A stretch of DNA of 64,000 bases from Microbispora sp. NBC_01189 (GTDB taxonomy: Bacteria > Actinomycetota > Actinomycetes > Streptosporangiales > Streptosporangiaceae), in NCBI RefSeq assembly GCF_036010665.1, contig NZ_CP108581.1:4569501-4633500 (forward strand), read 5' to 3'. The translations under genes were made by a program, and so were the position numbers. Of this stretch, positions 16,281-25,142 are shown in pieces. The notes under the pieces are model-generated. The model was not told the DNA's origin. It saw nothing but the letters and a program-made list of their open reading frames with translations, and did no database searches. How positions within the stretch are numbered: position 1 is the stretch's first letter; each line of letters opens with the position of its first letter.

Positions 16281-16986
16281 AAAGCGCGGTCTCTGCCATG
16301 GGGCCGGTGCGGGTGAGCTCGTCGCGCAGCTCCCACAGCTCGGGGAAGAACCTGTAGTTGATCAGGCTGGCCAGGACGTCCACGGGGGTCCCCTGGGTGC
16401 CCACGACCTGATGCCCGATGATCCGCGTCGCCATCTTGTAGTGCCGTACGCGCCACAGGGAGATGCGCTCGTCCCACTCGATGAGCGCCTCGGCCAGCCG
16501 GTGTTTGGGGCTGTGCAGCCCGCTCCGGTACAGCTCGGCGAGGTCGAGCCCGGTCCGACGGACCATGGCGGCGAACGCCGCTTCGAGCCGGCGCCCGCAC
16601 CGCCGGATGGCCCGCCAGCCGGGTGAGTCGGCGCCCGAGCCGTGCCCCAGCACCGTGCGGATCAGCTGGAAGTCCCAGGGCGACAGGTGCCGCATCATCT
16701 CCAGCTGGCCGGTCACCAGCTCGATGCCCAGAGACGCCCGGCCGAGCAGGCCCGTGGCGCTCTCCAGCTCCTCCGCGCCGATGCGCTCGGCGGCCTCGTC
16801 AAGGTCGGCGCAGGTGAGCTTCAGCCACAGTTCGGTGGTCTGGTGCACGACCTGGAAGAGCAACTCGTCCCGGTGGACGACCTCGTCCGGGCCGCGTTGC
16901 AAGGACAGCAAGGTATCGGTCCGCATATACCTCGCGTAATCGGTGTCACCCTCGCCGGTGAGCACCTGCTTGGAGTAGTCCTTCAT
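16279..16986 (-). CDS. Tryptophan 2,3-dioxygenase, canonical type
   Basis: 235 residues with all TDO landmarks: YMRTDTLLSLQR, HRDELLFQVVHQTTELWLKL (distal His in VHQ), LSPWDFQLIRTVLGHGSG, and LWRVRHYKMATRIIGHQ with VGTQGTPVDVL (proximal heme His near residue 182). It oxidises L-Trp to N-formylkynurenine in the cytosol and is the likely entry step of the kynurenine block. Its stop codon overlaps the TnpB right end (GTCAA), so the element inserted exactly at the 3' end. The C-terminus still ends close to the usual RFFPELW region, so function is probably kept. A dyad lies just upstream of the start. Confidence 0.92.
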   Translation of the reverse strand: MKDYSKQVLTGEGDTDYARYMRTDTLLSLQRGPDEVVHRDELLFQVVHQTTELWLKLTCADLDEAAERIGAEELESATGLLGRASLGIELVTGQLEMMRHLSPWDFQLIRTVLGHGSGADSPGWRAIRRCGRRLEAAFAAMVRRTGLDLAELYRSGLHSPKHRLAEALIEWDERISLWRVRHYKMATRIIGHQVVGTQGTPVDVLASLINYRFFPELWELRDELTRTGPMAETAL

Positions 16987-16994
16987 GTAGCGAA

Positions 16995-17026
16995 CCCCAA
17001 TGTCTCACTCGTCGACATTCATGGGG
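16995..17026. promoter_or_regulatory. Interrupted dyad upstream of the TDO gene
   Basis: CCCCAATGTC is answered by GACATT-CAT-GGGG, an inverted repeat with a 3-nt interruption, 9-40 bases before the TDO start and in the divergent region with the hydrolase gene. It could be an operator. The other bases to 17167 show no clear -10/-35. Confidence 0.4.
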
Positions 17027-17167
17027 CGACGGTACGAGAGCGTCCTATCATCCGGGTCTCAGTGAATTGCCGGTTATGCGCGGACGTACGGAGAATCGGA
17101 GACCCGGCACAGCCGGGCCGTCAATTCTTCCGCAGGGCGAATCGACAAACAATGGACGGGAGAATCC

Positions 17168-18628
17168 ATGTTTGCTGCCCGGAAACTACTGGGCCTTGTC
17201 GGCGTATTGCTGATGACGGCCGCACTCACGCTCGCGCCGGGAGCGGCCGGAGCGGCCGGAGCGGCCGGAGCCGAGGAGGTGACGTTCACCAGCGACGGAA
17301 CGCGATTGAACGGCACCGTTTTCGCTCCTACCGGGACGGGCCATCGGCGTCCCGGCCTGGTGCTCGTCTCGGTGTCCGGCTGGATGCCGCGCGAGGAACT
17401 GCACAAGATGGTCGCGCCCTTCGTCGAGGCGGGCGTCGTGACGTTCGTCTACGAAAAGCGGACGGCCGGATATTCGGCGACGCAGCGGTCCTATTCCCGG
17501 CTCGCCGACGACGCGATGGCGGCGGTGCGGCTGCTGCGCGCCCGCCCGGACGTCGACCCGGATCGGGTGGGGCTGTGGGGCGTCAGCGAGGGAGGCTGGG
17601 TGGCGCCGCTGGTGGCCGCGCGCTCGCCGGAGGTCGGCTTCGTGGTGCTGCTGGCGGCGAGCGGCGTGCGGCCGGCCCGGCAGACGGCCTGGCACCTGGA
17701 CAACCTGCTGCGGCACGACGGCGTGTCCGGCCCGCTCGCGCTCAACGGCGTCCGGCTGGCCGAGGGCCTCGGGCAGTTCCCCGAGGCCGCCTTCGACCCC
17801 GAGTCCGCGCTGACCCGGGTGCGTCAGCCGGTGTTCGCCGTGTGGGGGGCGGACGACCACACCGTCCCGCCCGCCGAGTCGATGGCGGTCGTCCGGAACG
17901 CTCTGGAGCGAGGGGGCAACCACGACTACACGATGCGGGTCGTCTCGTCGGCCACCCATCCGCTCGCCCGCGGCACGACCTGGATCGTCCCCGAGTTCTA
18001 CGACCTGGTGGTGGCGTGGCTGAAGAGCCCGGAGGCGGCCGGGCGGTCCGACGCGCCGCCCTCGCAGGAGCGGACCAGCCTGCCCGTCGAGCCGCGCACC
18101 TGGTACGAGTCGGCCTGGGCGCAGGGCGGGGCGCTGGTGCTGATGGCGGTGCTGTTCTCCGCCTATCTGGGCGCCGGGCTCGCCGGGCGGAGACGGCGGC
18201 GCCGGGCCGAGGCGGCGCGAGGGCCGGAGCAGGGATCACAGCAGGGGCCGGAGCAACAGCCACAGCGGGGCTCACAGCGGGGGTCGCAGCGGGGCTCACA
18301 GCAGCATTCACGGCAGGATCCGGGGGTGCGCCGGACCGCTCGGCTCCTGGCGGTCTGCGGGCTGCTCGCCCCCCTCGGCCTCGTCTGCTACGTCGTCGCC
18401 CTCCTGCTCACCCAGCGTACGGGTGCCGTCGGCGGGGTGGTGGTGCCGTACCTGGCACTCCGGGGGATCGTCCTGCTCGCCGTCGCCGCGATGGCCTTCG
18501 TCGTCGCCGGATGGTGGCGCGCCCGGCGCCACATCACCCGGGCGGAGCGCGTACGACTCGGCCTGCTCCTCGGTGGCGGCGCGGTGCTGCTGCCCTGGGC
18601 GGCCTACTGGGGCCTGCTGTTCGGTTGA
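17168..18628 (+). CDS. Exported/membrane alpha/beta-hydrolase with C-terminal membrane domain
   Basis: 486 residues. There is an N-terminal signal sequence (residues 1-33) ending in a GAAGAAGAAGA microrepeat. An alpha/beta-hydrolase domain follows: nucleophile Ser in GLWGVSEGGWVAP (about 141) and acid in VWGADDHTVPP; the His is probably in SSATHPLARG. After residue 310 there are a helix, a cytosolic Gln-Ser-Arg repeat linker (GSQRGSQRGSQ) and three more helices. The catalytic domain should face outside. It is the first of three rightward genes with the hydrolase-ABC fusion and its permease. It may deacylate or cleave exported peptides; the substrate is unknown. Confidence 0.75.
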   Translation: MFAARKLLGLVGVLLMTAALTLAPGAAGAAGAAGAEEVTFTSDGTRLNGTVFAPTGTGHRRPGLVLVSVSGWMPREELHKMVAPFVEAGVVTFVYEKRTAGYSATQRSYSRLADDAMAAVRLLRARPDVDPDRVGLWGVSEGGWVAPLVAARSPEVGFVVLLAASGVRPARQTAWHLDNLLRHDGVSGPLALNGVRLAEGLGQFPEAAFDPESALTRVRQPVFAVWGADDHTVPPAESMAVVRNALERGGNHDYTMRVVSSATHPLARGTTWIVPEFYDLVVAWLKSPEAAGRSDAPPSQERTSLPVEPRTWYESAWAQGGALVLMAVLFSAYLGAGLAGRRRRRRAEAARGPEQGSQQGPEQQPQRGSQRGSQRGSQQHSRQDPGVRRTARLLAVCGLLAPLGLVCYVVALLLTQRTGAVGGVVVPYLALRGIVLLAVAAMAFVVAGWWRARRHITRAERVRLGLLLGGGAVLLPWAAYWGLLFG

Positions 18629-18720
18629 CCCTGTTGGGACGAGCCTGTTCGGACGACTCACGGCGGCGACCATGGAGCGTCCGGCACATGTCGTCTGTCC
18701 GAGCGGCCCGTCGCGCGGCC

Positions 18721-18748
18721 GGGAACGGCCCTTCGGGAACGGCCCTTC
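18721..18748 (+). repeat. 14-bp tandem repeat
   Basis: GGGAACGGCCCTTC occurs twice head to tail in the 152-bp gap before the fusion gene. No function is apparent; it matches the tendency of this locus to carry short tandem duplications. Confidence 0.7.
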
Positions 18749-18780
18749 GGGCACGAGCGGAGACCGAGGTGATAACCCGG

Positions 18781-21534
18781 ATGTCTAGCGTCGCAGCCGT
18801 GGCACTTCTCGGGTGGCTGAAACCGCAGCGGGCGCGATTCCGGGTCACCGCGCTGGTCGTCGCCGCGCTCGGCGTGACCGCCCTGACCCTGCACACCCAG
18901 CGGCCCGCCGAGGTGCGCGTGGAGAGCGCCTTCGTCGATGTTCCCGCCGGGCCCGGCGCGTCCGGGCGGGTGAGCCTGGACACCAGCCTCTACCTGCCGA
19001 CAAGAACCCCCGCACCCGCGGTCCTGCTGGCCCACGGGTTCGGCGGCGACAAGCACAGCGTGGACGCCGAGGCGTACGAACTGGCGGAGGCCGGGTTCGT
19101 CGTGCAGACCTACACGGCGCGCGGGTTCGGCCGCAGCGGCGGGCGGATCGGCCTGAACGACCCCGACCTGGAGGTCGCCGACGCGCGGCGCCTGCTCGAC
19201 CGGCTGGCCCGCCGGGCCGACGTGCTCAAGGACGGCCCGGGCGACCCCAGGGTGGCGGTCTCCGGAGCGTCGTACGGCGGAGCGCTGGCGCTGCTGCTGG
19301 CCGGGCTCGACCGGCGGATCGACGCGCTCGTCCCCGTGATCACCTACAACGACCTGATGCGGGCGCTGCTGCCGAACTCGGCCGGCGGCCCGGCGGCGGT
19401 CACGCCGTCCGCGACGGCCTTCGCCACCGGCGGCGTCTTCAAGAGCTCGTGGGCCGGCTGGCTCTACTCGATGGGGTTCGGCAGCGATCCGGAGGGTGGG
19501 GGCGGGCAGTTCGGCGGCTCGCCCCAGTGCGGCCGGTTCACGCCGGAGATCTGCCGCGCCTACACGGAACTGGCCACCACGGGCGCGCCGACCCCGGCGT
19601 TGGAGCGGCTGCTGCACCGGCTCTCGCCCACGTCGGTGACGGGCCGCATCACCGCGCCGACCCTGCTGGTGCAGGGCGAGCAGGACACGCTTTTCGGGCT
19701 CGACCACGCCGACGTCACCGCGCGCCAGATCGCCCGCGCGGGCGCCTCCGTGCAGATGGTGTGGTATGCGGGCGGCCACGACGGCGACCGTCCCGACGCC
19801 GCGCTCCGGGCGCGCATCGCGGACTGGCTGCGGCTGCGGCTGCTCGGCGGGGGGACCGACCCGTTCGGCCCCTTCGAATACCAGGTGCAGGGCTCGATCC
19901 GGCCGGACGGCTCGGCGGCGGTGCGCACCGTGCGGGCCCGCGCCTACCCCGGGCTGCTGTCCGGCGAGACCGGAAGCTGGTCCGCCCCGCTCATCGGCGG
20001 GGAGCAGACGATCGTCAATCCGCCGGGAGGCCAGCCGGCCGCCGTGAGCGGCATCCCCGGCCTGAACGGCTACCTGTCGCGCACGCCCTGGCTCGCCTCG
20101 CTGGTCGGCATGGATCTGCCCGGGCAGTCGGCGAAGTTCTCCACCGCCGCGCTGAAGGCGCCGCTGCTGGTGGCCGGCGTGCCCACCGTACGGCTGCGGG
20201 TCTCGGCGGTCGGCGCGCCGGGGGACGGCGCGCTGTTCCTCAAGCTGTACGACAAGGGCCCCGACGGCACCAGGACGCTGCCCGGCAACGGGGTCGCGGC
20301 CGTCCGGCTGCCGTCGCTGCCCGCCGACGGGTCCCCGGTCGAGGTGACGGTGAGCCTGCCCGGCATCGTCCACTCCGCGGTGAGCGGGCACGAGCTCGAG
20401 CTGACCGTGGCGACGACAGACCAGACCTACCGCCCGTCGTCCGCCCCGGCGGTCTATCGCGTGGCGGTGATCGGCGGGCTGCGGGCGCCCGTCGTGCCGG
20501 GCACGTCGCTGGAGACGGCCTGGCCGGTCAGCAAGCTCCTCGGCATCGCCGCCGTCCTCGGTGCGGGACTGCTGCTCAGCGTGATCGCGGGGATGCGGCG
20601 CCGGCAGCCCGACTTCGATCCCGCGCTGGCCGGCACCCCGCTGGTGGTCGAGGGGCTGACAAAGAGCTATCCCGGCGGAGTGAAGGCGGTGGACGGGCTG
20701 TCCTTCCGCGTCGGGCGCGGGCAGGTCCTCGGCCTGCTCGGGCCGAACGGCGCGGGCAAGACGACGACCCTGCGCATGCTGCTCGGGCTGGTGACGCCGA
20801 CGGCGGGCACCGTGCGGGTCTTCGGCCATCGGGTCACGCCGGGCGCCCCGGTGCTGTCGCGGATCGGGGCCTTCGTGGAGGGCGCCGGTTTCCTCCCGCA
20901 CCTGTCGGGGGCCGAGAACCTGCGCCTCTACTGGGCGGCCACGGGCCGGCCGGCCGCCGAGGCCCGGCTGGACGACGCACTGGAGATCGCCGGCCTGGGC
21001 GACGCCGTGGAGCGCAGGGTGCGCACCTACAGCCAGGGCATGCGCCAGCGGCTGGCCATCGCGCAGGCCATGCTGGGGCTGCCGGACCTGCTGGTGCTCG
21101 ACGAGCCCACCAACGGTCTCGACCCTCCGCAGATCCACCACCTGCGCGGGGTGCTCCGGCGGTACGCCGCGACCGGCCGCACGGTGCTCGTCTCCTCGCA
21201 TCTGCTGGCGGAGGTGGAGCAGACCGCGAACCGGGTGGTCGTGATCCACCGGGGCCGCGTGATCGCCGACGACGCGGTGGGCGCCATCACGGCCGGGTCG
21301 GGGGAGACCGGCTTCGCCGTGGACCGTCCGGACGTCGCCGCCGGTCTGCTCCGCGCGGTGCCCGGCGTCTCCGGCGTACGCGTCGAGGAGGGCACCGTGT
21401 ACGCCAACCTCGACGGCGTCGCCCGTGGGGAGACCGTGCAGCGGCTGGTTCTCGCGGGCGTGGCCGTCGACCGGGTGGCGCCGCGGCTACGGCTGGAGGA
21501 AGCCTTCCTGCGGCTCGTCCAGGAGGAATCGTGA
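18781..21534 (+). CDS. Fusion: extracellular CocE/NonD-type peptidase-like hydrolase + ABC ATPase
   Basis: 917 residues. Domain order: TM helix (about 21-38); alpha/beta hydrolase with VAVSGASYGG nucleophile (Ser164), QGEQDTLFGLDH acid and WYAGGHDGD histidine; X-Pro-dipeptidyl-peptidase C-terminal jelly-roll (about 350-570); second TM helix (about 585-603); then a full ABC ATPase with Walker A GPNGAGKT (about 655), signature YSQGMRQRL and Walker B LLVLDEPTNGLD. Two TM helices put the hydrolase outside and the ATPase inside. ATG 18781 is chosen after GAGGTG. The permease at 21548 is its partner. Prodrug-activating peptidases fused to transporters (ZmaM type) are known with a different hydrolase fold, so product maturation during export is a reasonable inference. 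Confidence 0.85.
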   Translation: MSSVAAVALLGWLKPQRARFRVTALVVAALGVTALTLHTQRPAEVRVESAFVDVPAGPGASGRVSLDTSLYLPTRTPAPAVLLAHGFGGDKHSVDAEAYELAEAGFVVQTYTARGFGRSGGRIGLNDPDLEVADARRLLDRLARRADVLKDGPGDPRVAVSGASYGGALALLLAGLDRRIDALVPVITYNDLMRALLPNSAGGPAAVTPSATAFATGGVFKSSWAGWLYSMGFGSDPEGGGGQFGGSPQCGRFTPEICRAYTELATTGAPTPALERLLHRLSPTSVTGRITAPTLLVQGEQDTLFGLDHADVTARQIARAGASVQMVWYAGGHDGDRPDAALRARIADWLRLRLLGGGTDPFGPFEYQVQGSIRPDGSAAVRTVRARAYPGLLSGETGSWSAPLIGGEQTIVNPPGGQPAAVSGIPGLNGYLSRTPWLASLVGMDLPGQSAKFSTAALKAPLLVAGVPTVRLRVSAVGAPGDGALFLKLYDKGPDGTRTLPGNGVAAVRLPSLPADGSPVEVTVSLPGIVHSAVSGHELELTVATTDQTYRPSSAPAVYRVAVIGGLRAPVVPGTSLETAWPVSKLLGIAAVLGAGLLLSVIAGMRRRQPDFDPALAGTPLVVEGLTKSYPGGVKAVDGLSFRVGRGQVLGLLGPNGAGKTTTLRMLLGLVTPTAGTVRVFGHRVTPGAPVLSRIGAFVEGAGFLPHLSGAENLRLYWAATGRPAAEARLDDALEIAGLGDAVERRVRTYSQGMRQRLAIAQAMLGLPDLLVLDEPTNGLDPPQIHHLRGVLRRYAATGRTVLVSSHLLAEVEQTANRVVVIHRGRVIADDAVGAITAGSGETGFAVDRPDVAAGLLRAVPGVSGVRVEEGTVYANLDGVARGETVQRLVLAGVAVDRVAPRLRLEEAFLRLVQEES

Positions 21535-21547
21535 GGAGTGTGACCCG

Positions 21548-22603
21548 GTGACCGCTCCGGAACGCGAGGCGACGACCACCCCCGAGCACGACTTCGGCAT
21601 CCCCCGCGGCCAGGACGTGACCGGCCAGGGCTCCGACCGCGACACAGGCCAGAACAACGGCAGGAACACGAACGCCGGCCGGGGCCGAGCAGCCGCCTCC
21701 GGCGCTTCGTCCGGTGCGAACATCGGGGACGATGCGGACATCGGGGACGGTGCGGACGGCAGGACCGGCGCGGCGGCGGGATACCGGCCGCGGGGGACCC
21801 TGCGCGTCCTGGTCGAGCTGCGCAGGCAGTGGCGCCGCAGGCGCACCCAGCTGGTCTTCGCCCTGATCGCGCTGCTGCCGATCGTGCTGGTCGCGGCCTT
21901 CGAGATCGGCGGGCAGGACCCGGCGCGCAGCGCGGTGACCTACGCCGACCTCGCGGTCACGAGCGGCCCGAACTTCGTCGTCTTCACCCTCTATCTGGCC
22001 GGTTCGCTCCTCCTGCCGGTCGTGGTCGCGTTGTTCTTCGGCGACGCGGTCGCGAGCGAGGCGTCGTGGTCGAGCCTGAAATACCTGCTGGCGATCCCCG
22101 TGCCCCGGCTCCGGCTGCTGCGCCAGAAGGCCGTGACGGCCGCGCTGCTCTCCCTCCTCGCGCTCGGCCTGCTGCCCGCGGTGGCGCTGCTCGCCGGGGT
22201 GCTCTGGTACGGCGCGGGCGACGCGACCAGCCCGGCCGGCGACGCGGTCCCCTTCGGCCGCAGCGTGATCATGCTTGCGGTCGCGGTGGGCTACACCGTG
22301 GTGCAGCTCGCCTGGGTGGGCGCCCTCGCGCTGTGGCTGTCGGTGACCGTCGACGCCCCGCTCGGCGCGGTGGGCGGCGCCGCGCTGGCGTCGGTGCTCT
22401 CCCAGATCCTGGACCAGATCACCGCGCTGGGGTCCTTCCGCGACCTGCTGCCCACCCATCACGCCTGGGCGTGGATCGACCTGTTCGCCACCGACGCCGA
22501 CGTGACCGGCATGGCCGACGGCCTGCTGGTCTCACTGGTGTACGCGCTGGTCTTCGGCGTGCTCGCCGCCTACCGGTTCAGCCGCAAGGACATCACGACC
22601 TGA
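21548..22603 (+). CDS. ABC-2 type permease
   Basis: 351 residues from GTG 21548, 13 nt after the fusion-protein stop. About 85 polar, low-complexity residues (repeats of GDDADIGDGAD type) precede six membrane helices with the ABC-2 layout (LVFALIALLPIVLVAAFEI first, then WSSLKYLLAIPVPRLRLLRQK). It should form the membrane pore for the ATPase domain of the upstream fusion. The pair is probably exporter and self-protection for a peptide product. The gap 22604-22705 carries only a GGACGCCTGGA tandem repeat. Confidence 0.82.
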   Translation: MTAPEREATTTPEHDFGIPRGQDVTGQGSDRDTGQNNGRNTNAGRGRAAASGASSGANIGDDADIGDGADGRTGAAAGYRPRGTLRVLVELRRQWRRRRTQLVFALIALLPIVLVAAFEIGGQDPARSAVTYADLAVTSGPNFVVFTLYLAGSLLLPVVVALFFGDAVASEASWSSLKYLLAIPVPRLRLLRQKAVTAALLSLLALGLLPAVALLAGVLWYGAGDATSPAGDAVPFGRSVIMLAVAVGYTVVQLAWVGALALWLSVTVDAPLGAVGGAALASVLSQILDQITALGSFRDLLPTHHAWAWIDLFATDADVTGMADGLLVSLVYALVFGVLAAYRFSRKDITT

Positions 22604-22705
22604 TCCCCAGGTGGGGCAGCGCCAGAGGCGCCTTCGGAAACGGGCGAGAGGTGCGGGCGTCAGGAGGACGCCTGGAGGACGCCTGGAGGAACGGCCGGCG
22701 GAACG

Positions 22706-23341
22706 TCAGGCGGTGGCGCTGAGCCCCTCGCTCAGCCCGTTGCCGAGGTCGTTGCCCAGCCCTGCGCCGATGCTGTCGCCGAACTTCTCGCCGATGTTCT
22801 CGTTGACGGGGCGCATCGGGGAGACGCGGGCGGCGCCGCGGTGGTGCCAGACGAGCCCGCCGCCGTCGCGCCTGTCCGGGCCGACCACGCGGACGACCCG
22901 GCCCAGCAGGATCGTGTGGTCGCCGCCGTCCAGTGCGCCGGCCGGCTCACAGCTCACGCGCAGCCGTACGTCGGTCAGCTCCGGCGCCGCGCCGGGGTGG
23001 ACGTCCAGGCCGCGGAACCTGTCGACGGGCGAGGCGAACCGCAGGGCCAGATCCTGCTGGCCGGGTTCGAGCACGTGCAGGCACAGCTCCCGCGCACCGA
23101 CGACCGCGTCATGGCTCAGATTGGCCCGGCTCAGGCAGACGAGCAGCATGGGCGGGGACAGGGAGACCGAGCACACGGCGTTCACGGTCAGGCCGCACAT
23201 CCGGCCGTCCGGCGCGTAGCACGTGAGCACCGTCAGCGGTGCCGCCATCTGCGCCATCGCCTCGCGGAAGGTGTCGGCGCCGACCGACGGAGCGATGTGC
23301 GGCAGGGGTGTCGTCCTCGGGTCATCCCGTCGAATGATCAC
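22706..23341 (-). CDS. Flavin reductase-like (FMN-binding split-barrel) protein
   Basis: 211 residues from GTG 23341. The flavin-reductase domain runs from FREAMAQMAAPLTVLT to GRVVRVVG, with the GLTVNAVCSVSLSPPMLLVCL core and LCLHVLEPGQQDLALRF. Such proteins supply FMNH2 or FADH2 to two-component monooxygenases; no partner of that class is visible in the window, so the client is open. The C-terminus ends in a Gly-Leu-Asn repeat (GLGNDLGNGLSEGL). It is divergent from the GDPD gene. Confidence 0.8.
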   Translation of the reverse strand: MIIRRDDPRTTPLPHIAPSVGADTFREAMAQMAAPLTVLTCYAPDGRMCGLTVNAVCSVSLSPPMLLVCLSRANLSHDAVVGARELCLHVLEPGQQDLALRFASPVDRFRGLDVHPGAAPELTDVRLRVSCEPAGALDGGDHTILLGRVVRVVGPDRRDGGGLVWHHRGAARVSPMRPVNENIGEKFGDSIGAGLGNDLGNGLSEGLSATA

Positions 23342-23535
23342 CCATCGACCGTAACGCCGCGGCCTATCATCCAGCTCTCGCCATCCGGAGGAAGACGCCC
23401 TGCACACACGTGGCGGGGCGAGATCGTCACGAGAGCATGCCGAGCGCGGGCGCTGGTGCAATTGCATCGCCGCTCCGCTCGCCGCCCGCGGGCCGGACGT
23501 GCCATCTGGAAGCGTCCAGTCGAGGAGATCGCATC

Positions 23536-24732
23536 ATGACATCGAGCCCGCGGAGGCTTCCCGCGCCACCCGCCGCCCCGGTACCCGCCGCCCCGGTACC
23601 CGGCCGTTCGCCGTCGCGGCGGGGGAGGGCGGCGCGCGCCGGCGCGGCCGTGGCGATGAGCGTGCTGGCGACGGTCGCCGTACTGCCCGCCGCGGACGCC
23701 ACCGCGCAGCGGACCGGCGCCCTGGGCGGCCAGACGTCGGGGCCGGTGATCATCGCGCATCGGGGCGCCTCGGCGTACCGGCCCGAACACACCCTCGCGG
23801 GATACGAACTGGCGGTGCGCATGGGGGCCGACTACATCGAGCCGGATCTCGTGCTGACCAAGGACGGCGTCCTGGTGGCCTCGCACTCGCCCGAGATCGG
23901 CTCGACGACGGACGTCGCGAACCATCCCGAGTTCGCCGGGCGCCAGAAGACCAAGAACCTCGACGGCTGGGAGATGACCGGCTGGTTCGCCGAGGACTTC
24001 ACGCTGGCCGAGCTGAAGACCCTGCGCTGCCGGGAGGACGAGCCGTCGATCCGCCAGCACACCACCATCTACGACGGCCGCTACCAGATCCCGACGTTCC
24101 AGGAGATCATCGACCTGACCCGGCGGCTGTCCCGGGAGCTCGGCCGGGACGTGGGCATGTATCCGGAGACGAAGAACCCCACCTACTACCGCAAGCTCGG
24201 CATGCCCATCGAACCCAAGCTCATCCGCGCGCTGGAGGACAACGGGCTGAACACGCCGCGAGCCAAGGTGATCGTGCAGTCCTTCGAGGTGGGAAACCTC
24301 AAGGAGCTCCACAAGCGGCTGCGGGTGCCGCTGATCCAGTTGCTCTACAAGGACGGCGCGCCGCCCGACTTCGCCGAGTCCGGCGACCCGCGCACCTACG
24401 CCGACCTGGTCACTCCTGCCGGGCTGCGGGAGATCGCCACCTACGCCGCCGGCATCGGCCCGGACAAGGACATGGTCATCGGACGGAATCCGGACGGCAC
24501 GCTGAGCCGGGTCACGAACCTGGTCCGGGACGCCCACCGCGCGGGCCTCGTGGTGCACGCGTACACGTTCCGCGCCGAGAACGACACCCTGCCCAAGGAC
24601 TTCCGGTCGTCTGACCGGGACGGCGACTACGGCGACCTGTTCGGGGAGCTGAAGAAGTTCTTCGCCGCGGGTGTCGACGGGGTCTTCACCGACAACACCG
24701 ACATCGGCGTCGCGGCCCGCGCCGAACGCTGA
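23536..24732 (+). CDS. Secreted glycerophosphodiester phosphodiesterase
   Basis: 398 residues from ATG 23536. A signal sequence lies within residues 30-60 (GAAVAMSVLATVAVLPAADA), preceded by a PAAPVPAAPVPG repeat. The GDPD core follows: IAHRGASAYRPEHT with catalytic His, ADYIEPDLVLTKDGVLVASH, and GVDGVFTDNTD near the end. It hydrolyses glycerophosphodiesters to glycerol-3-phosphate outside the cell. It is a housekeeping-type gene with no clear tie to the pathways around it. Confidence 0.9.
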   Translation: MTSSPRRLPAPPAAPVPAAPVPGRSPSRRGRAARAGAAVAMSVLATVAVLPAADATAQRTGALGGQTSGPVIIAHRGASAYRPEHTLAGYELAVRMGADYIEPDLVLTKDGVLVASHSPEIGSTTDVANHPEFAGRQKTKNLDGWEMTGWFAEDFTLAELKTLRCREDEPSIRQHTTIYDGRYQIPTFQEIIDLTRRLSRELGRDVGMYPETKNPTYYRKLGMPIEPKLIRALEDNGLNTPRAKVIVQSFEVGNLKELHKRLRVPLIQLLYKDGAPPDFAESGDPRTYADLVTPAGLREIATYAAGIGPDKDMVIGRNPDGTLSRVTNLVRDAHRAGLVVHAYTFRAENDTLPKDFRSSDRDGDYGDLFGELKKFFAAGVDGVFTDNTDIGVAARAER

Positions 24733-24879
24733 CCGCCGCCCGTCCCACCCCCTCCCACCCCCCACCCCCTCCCACCCGTCCTCCCGCCGCCCGTTGCCGC
24801 CGTACGGCGCCGCGCGAACAGCGCCGTACGGATCGGGCGACGCGCGGGCGGGAAGTCGGGAAACGGATGCCGCGCACGC

Positions 24880-24909
24880 GGCGCTTCTCGTATCGGGGAG
24901 AGAAGCGCC
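24880..24909. terminator. Bidirectional hairpin terminator
   Basis: A perfect 10-bp stem GGCGCTTCTC/GAGAAGCGCC with a 10-nt loop sits between the convergent GDPD and methyltransferase genes. The rest of the 410-bp gap (24733-25142) contains a C-rich CCCACCCCCT tract just after the GDPD stop and nothing else I recognise. Confidence 0.65.
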
Positions 24910-25142
24910 GGGTTCGGGGAAAAGGCGTGGCGTTCCGCATGGCTGCGAAGAACCGGGGGACGCGTCAGGGTGGTTAACCGCGCCCGCACGCGGATCGATG
25001 TGCCGAACACGCGGAATGCCGCGTGGGCCGGGGACGTCTGTGCGGTGCCCTGCTCAGATTCGCGAACGAGTCGCGTGGCATGGGATGAACCGCGAAGGCG
25101 GAGGGTGATGTCTCCGATGAATTCTGAACCGGCTTCAGCCGA

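Noticed and set aside
16279-16986. TDO destroyed by TnpB insertion
   Set aside because: All heme and substrate motifs are present and the C-terminus ends near the normal RFFPELW region; only the stop codon touches the element.
9474-16986. Actinomycin-type 4-methyl-3-hydroxyanthranilate pathway
   Set aside because: No matching 4-MHA synthetase or typical C-methyltransferase is next to the block; the methyltransferase at 25143 is remote and of a different type.
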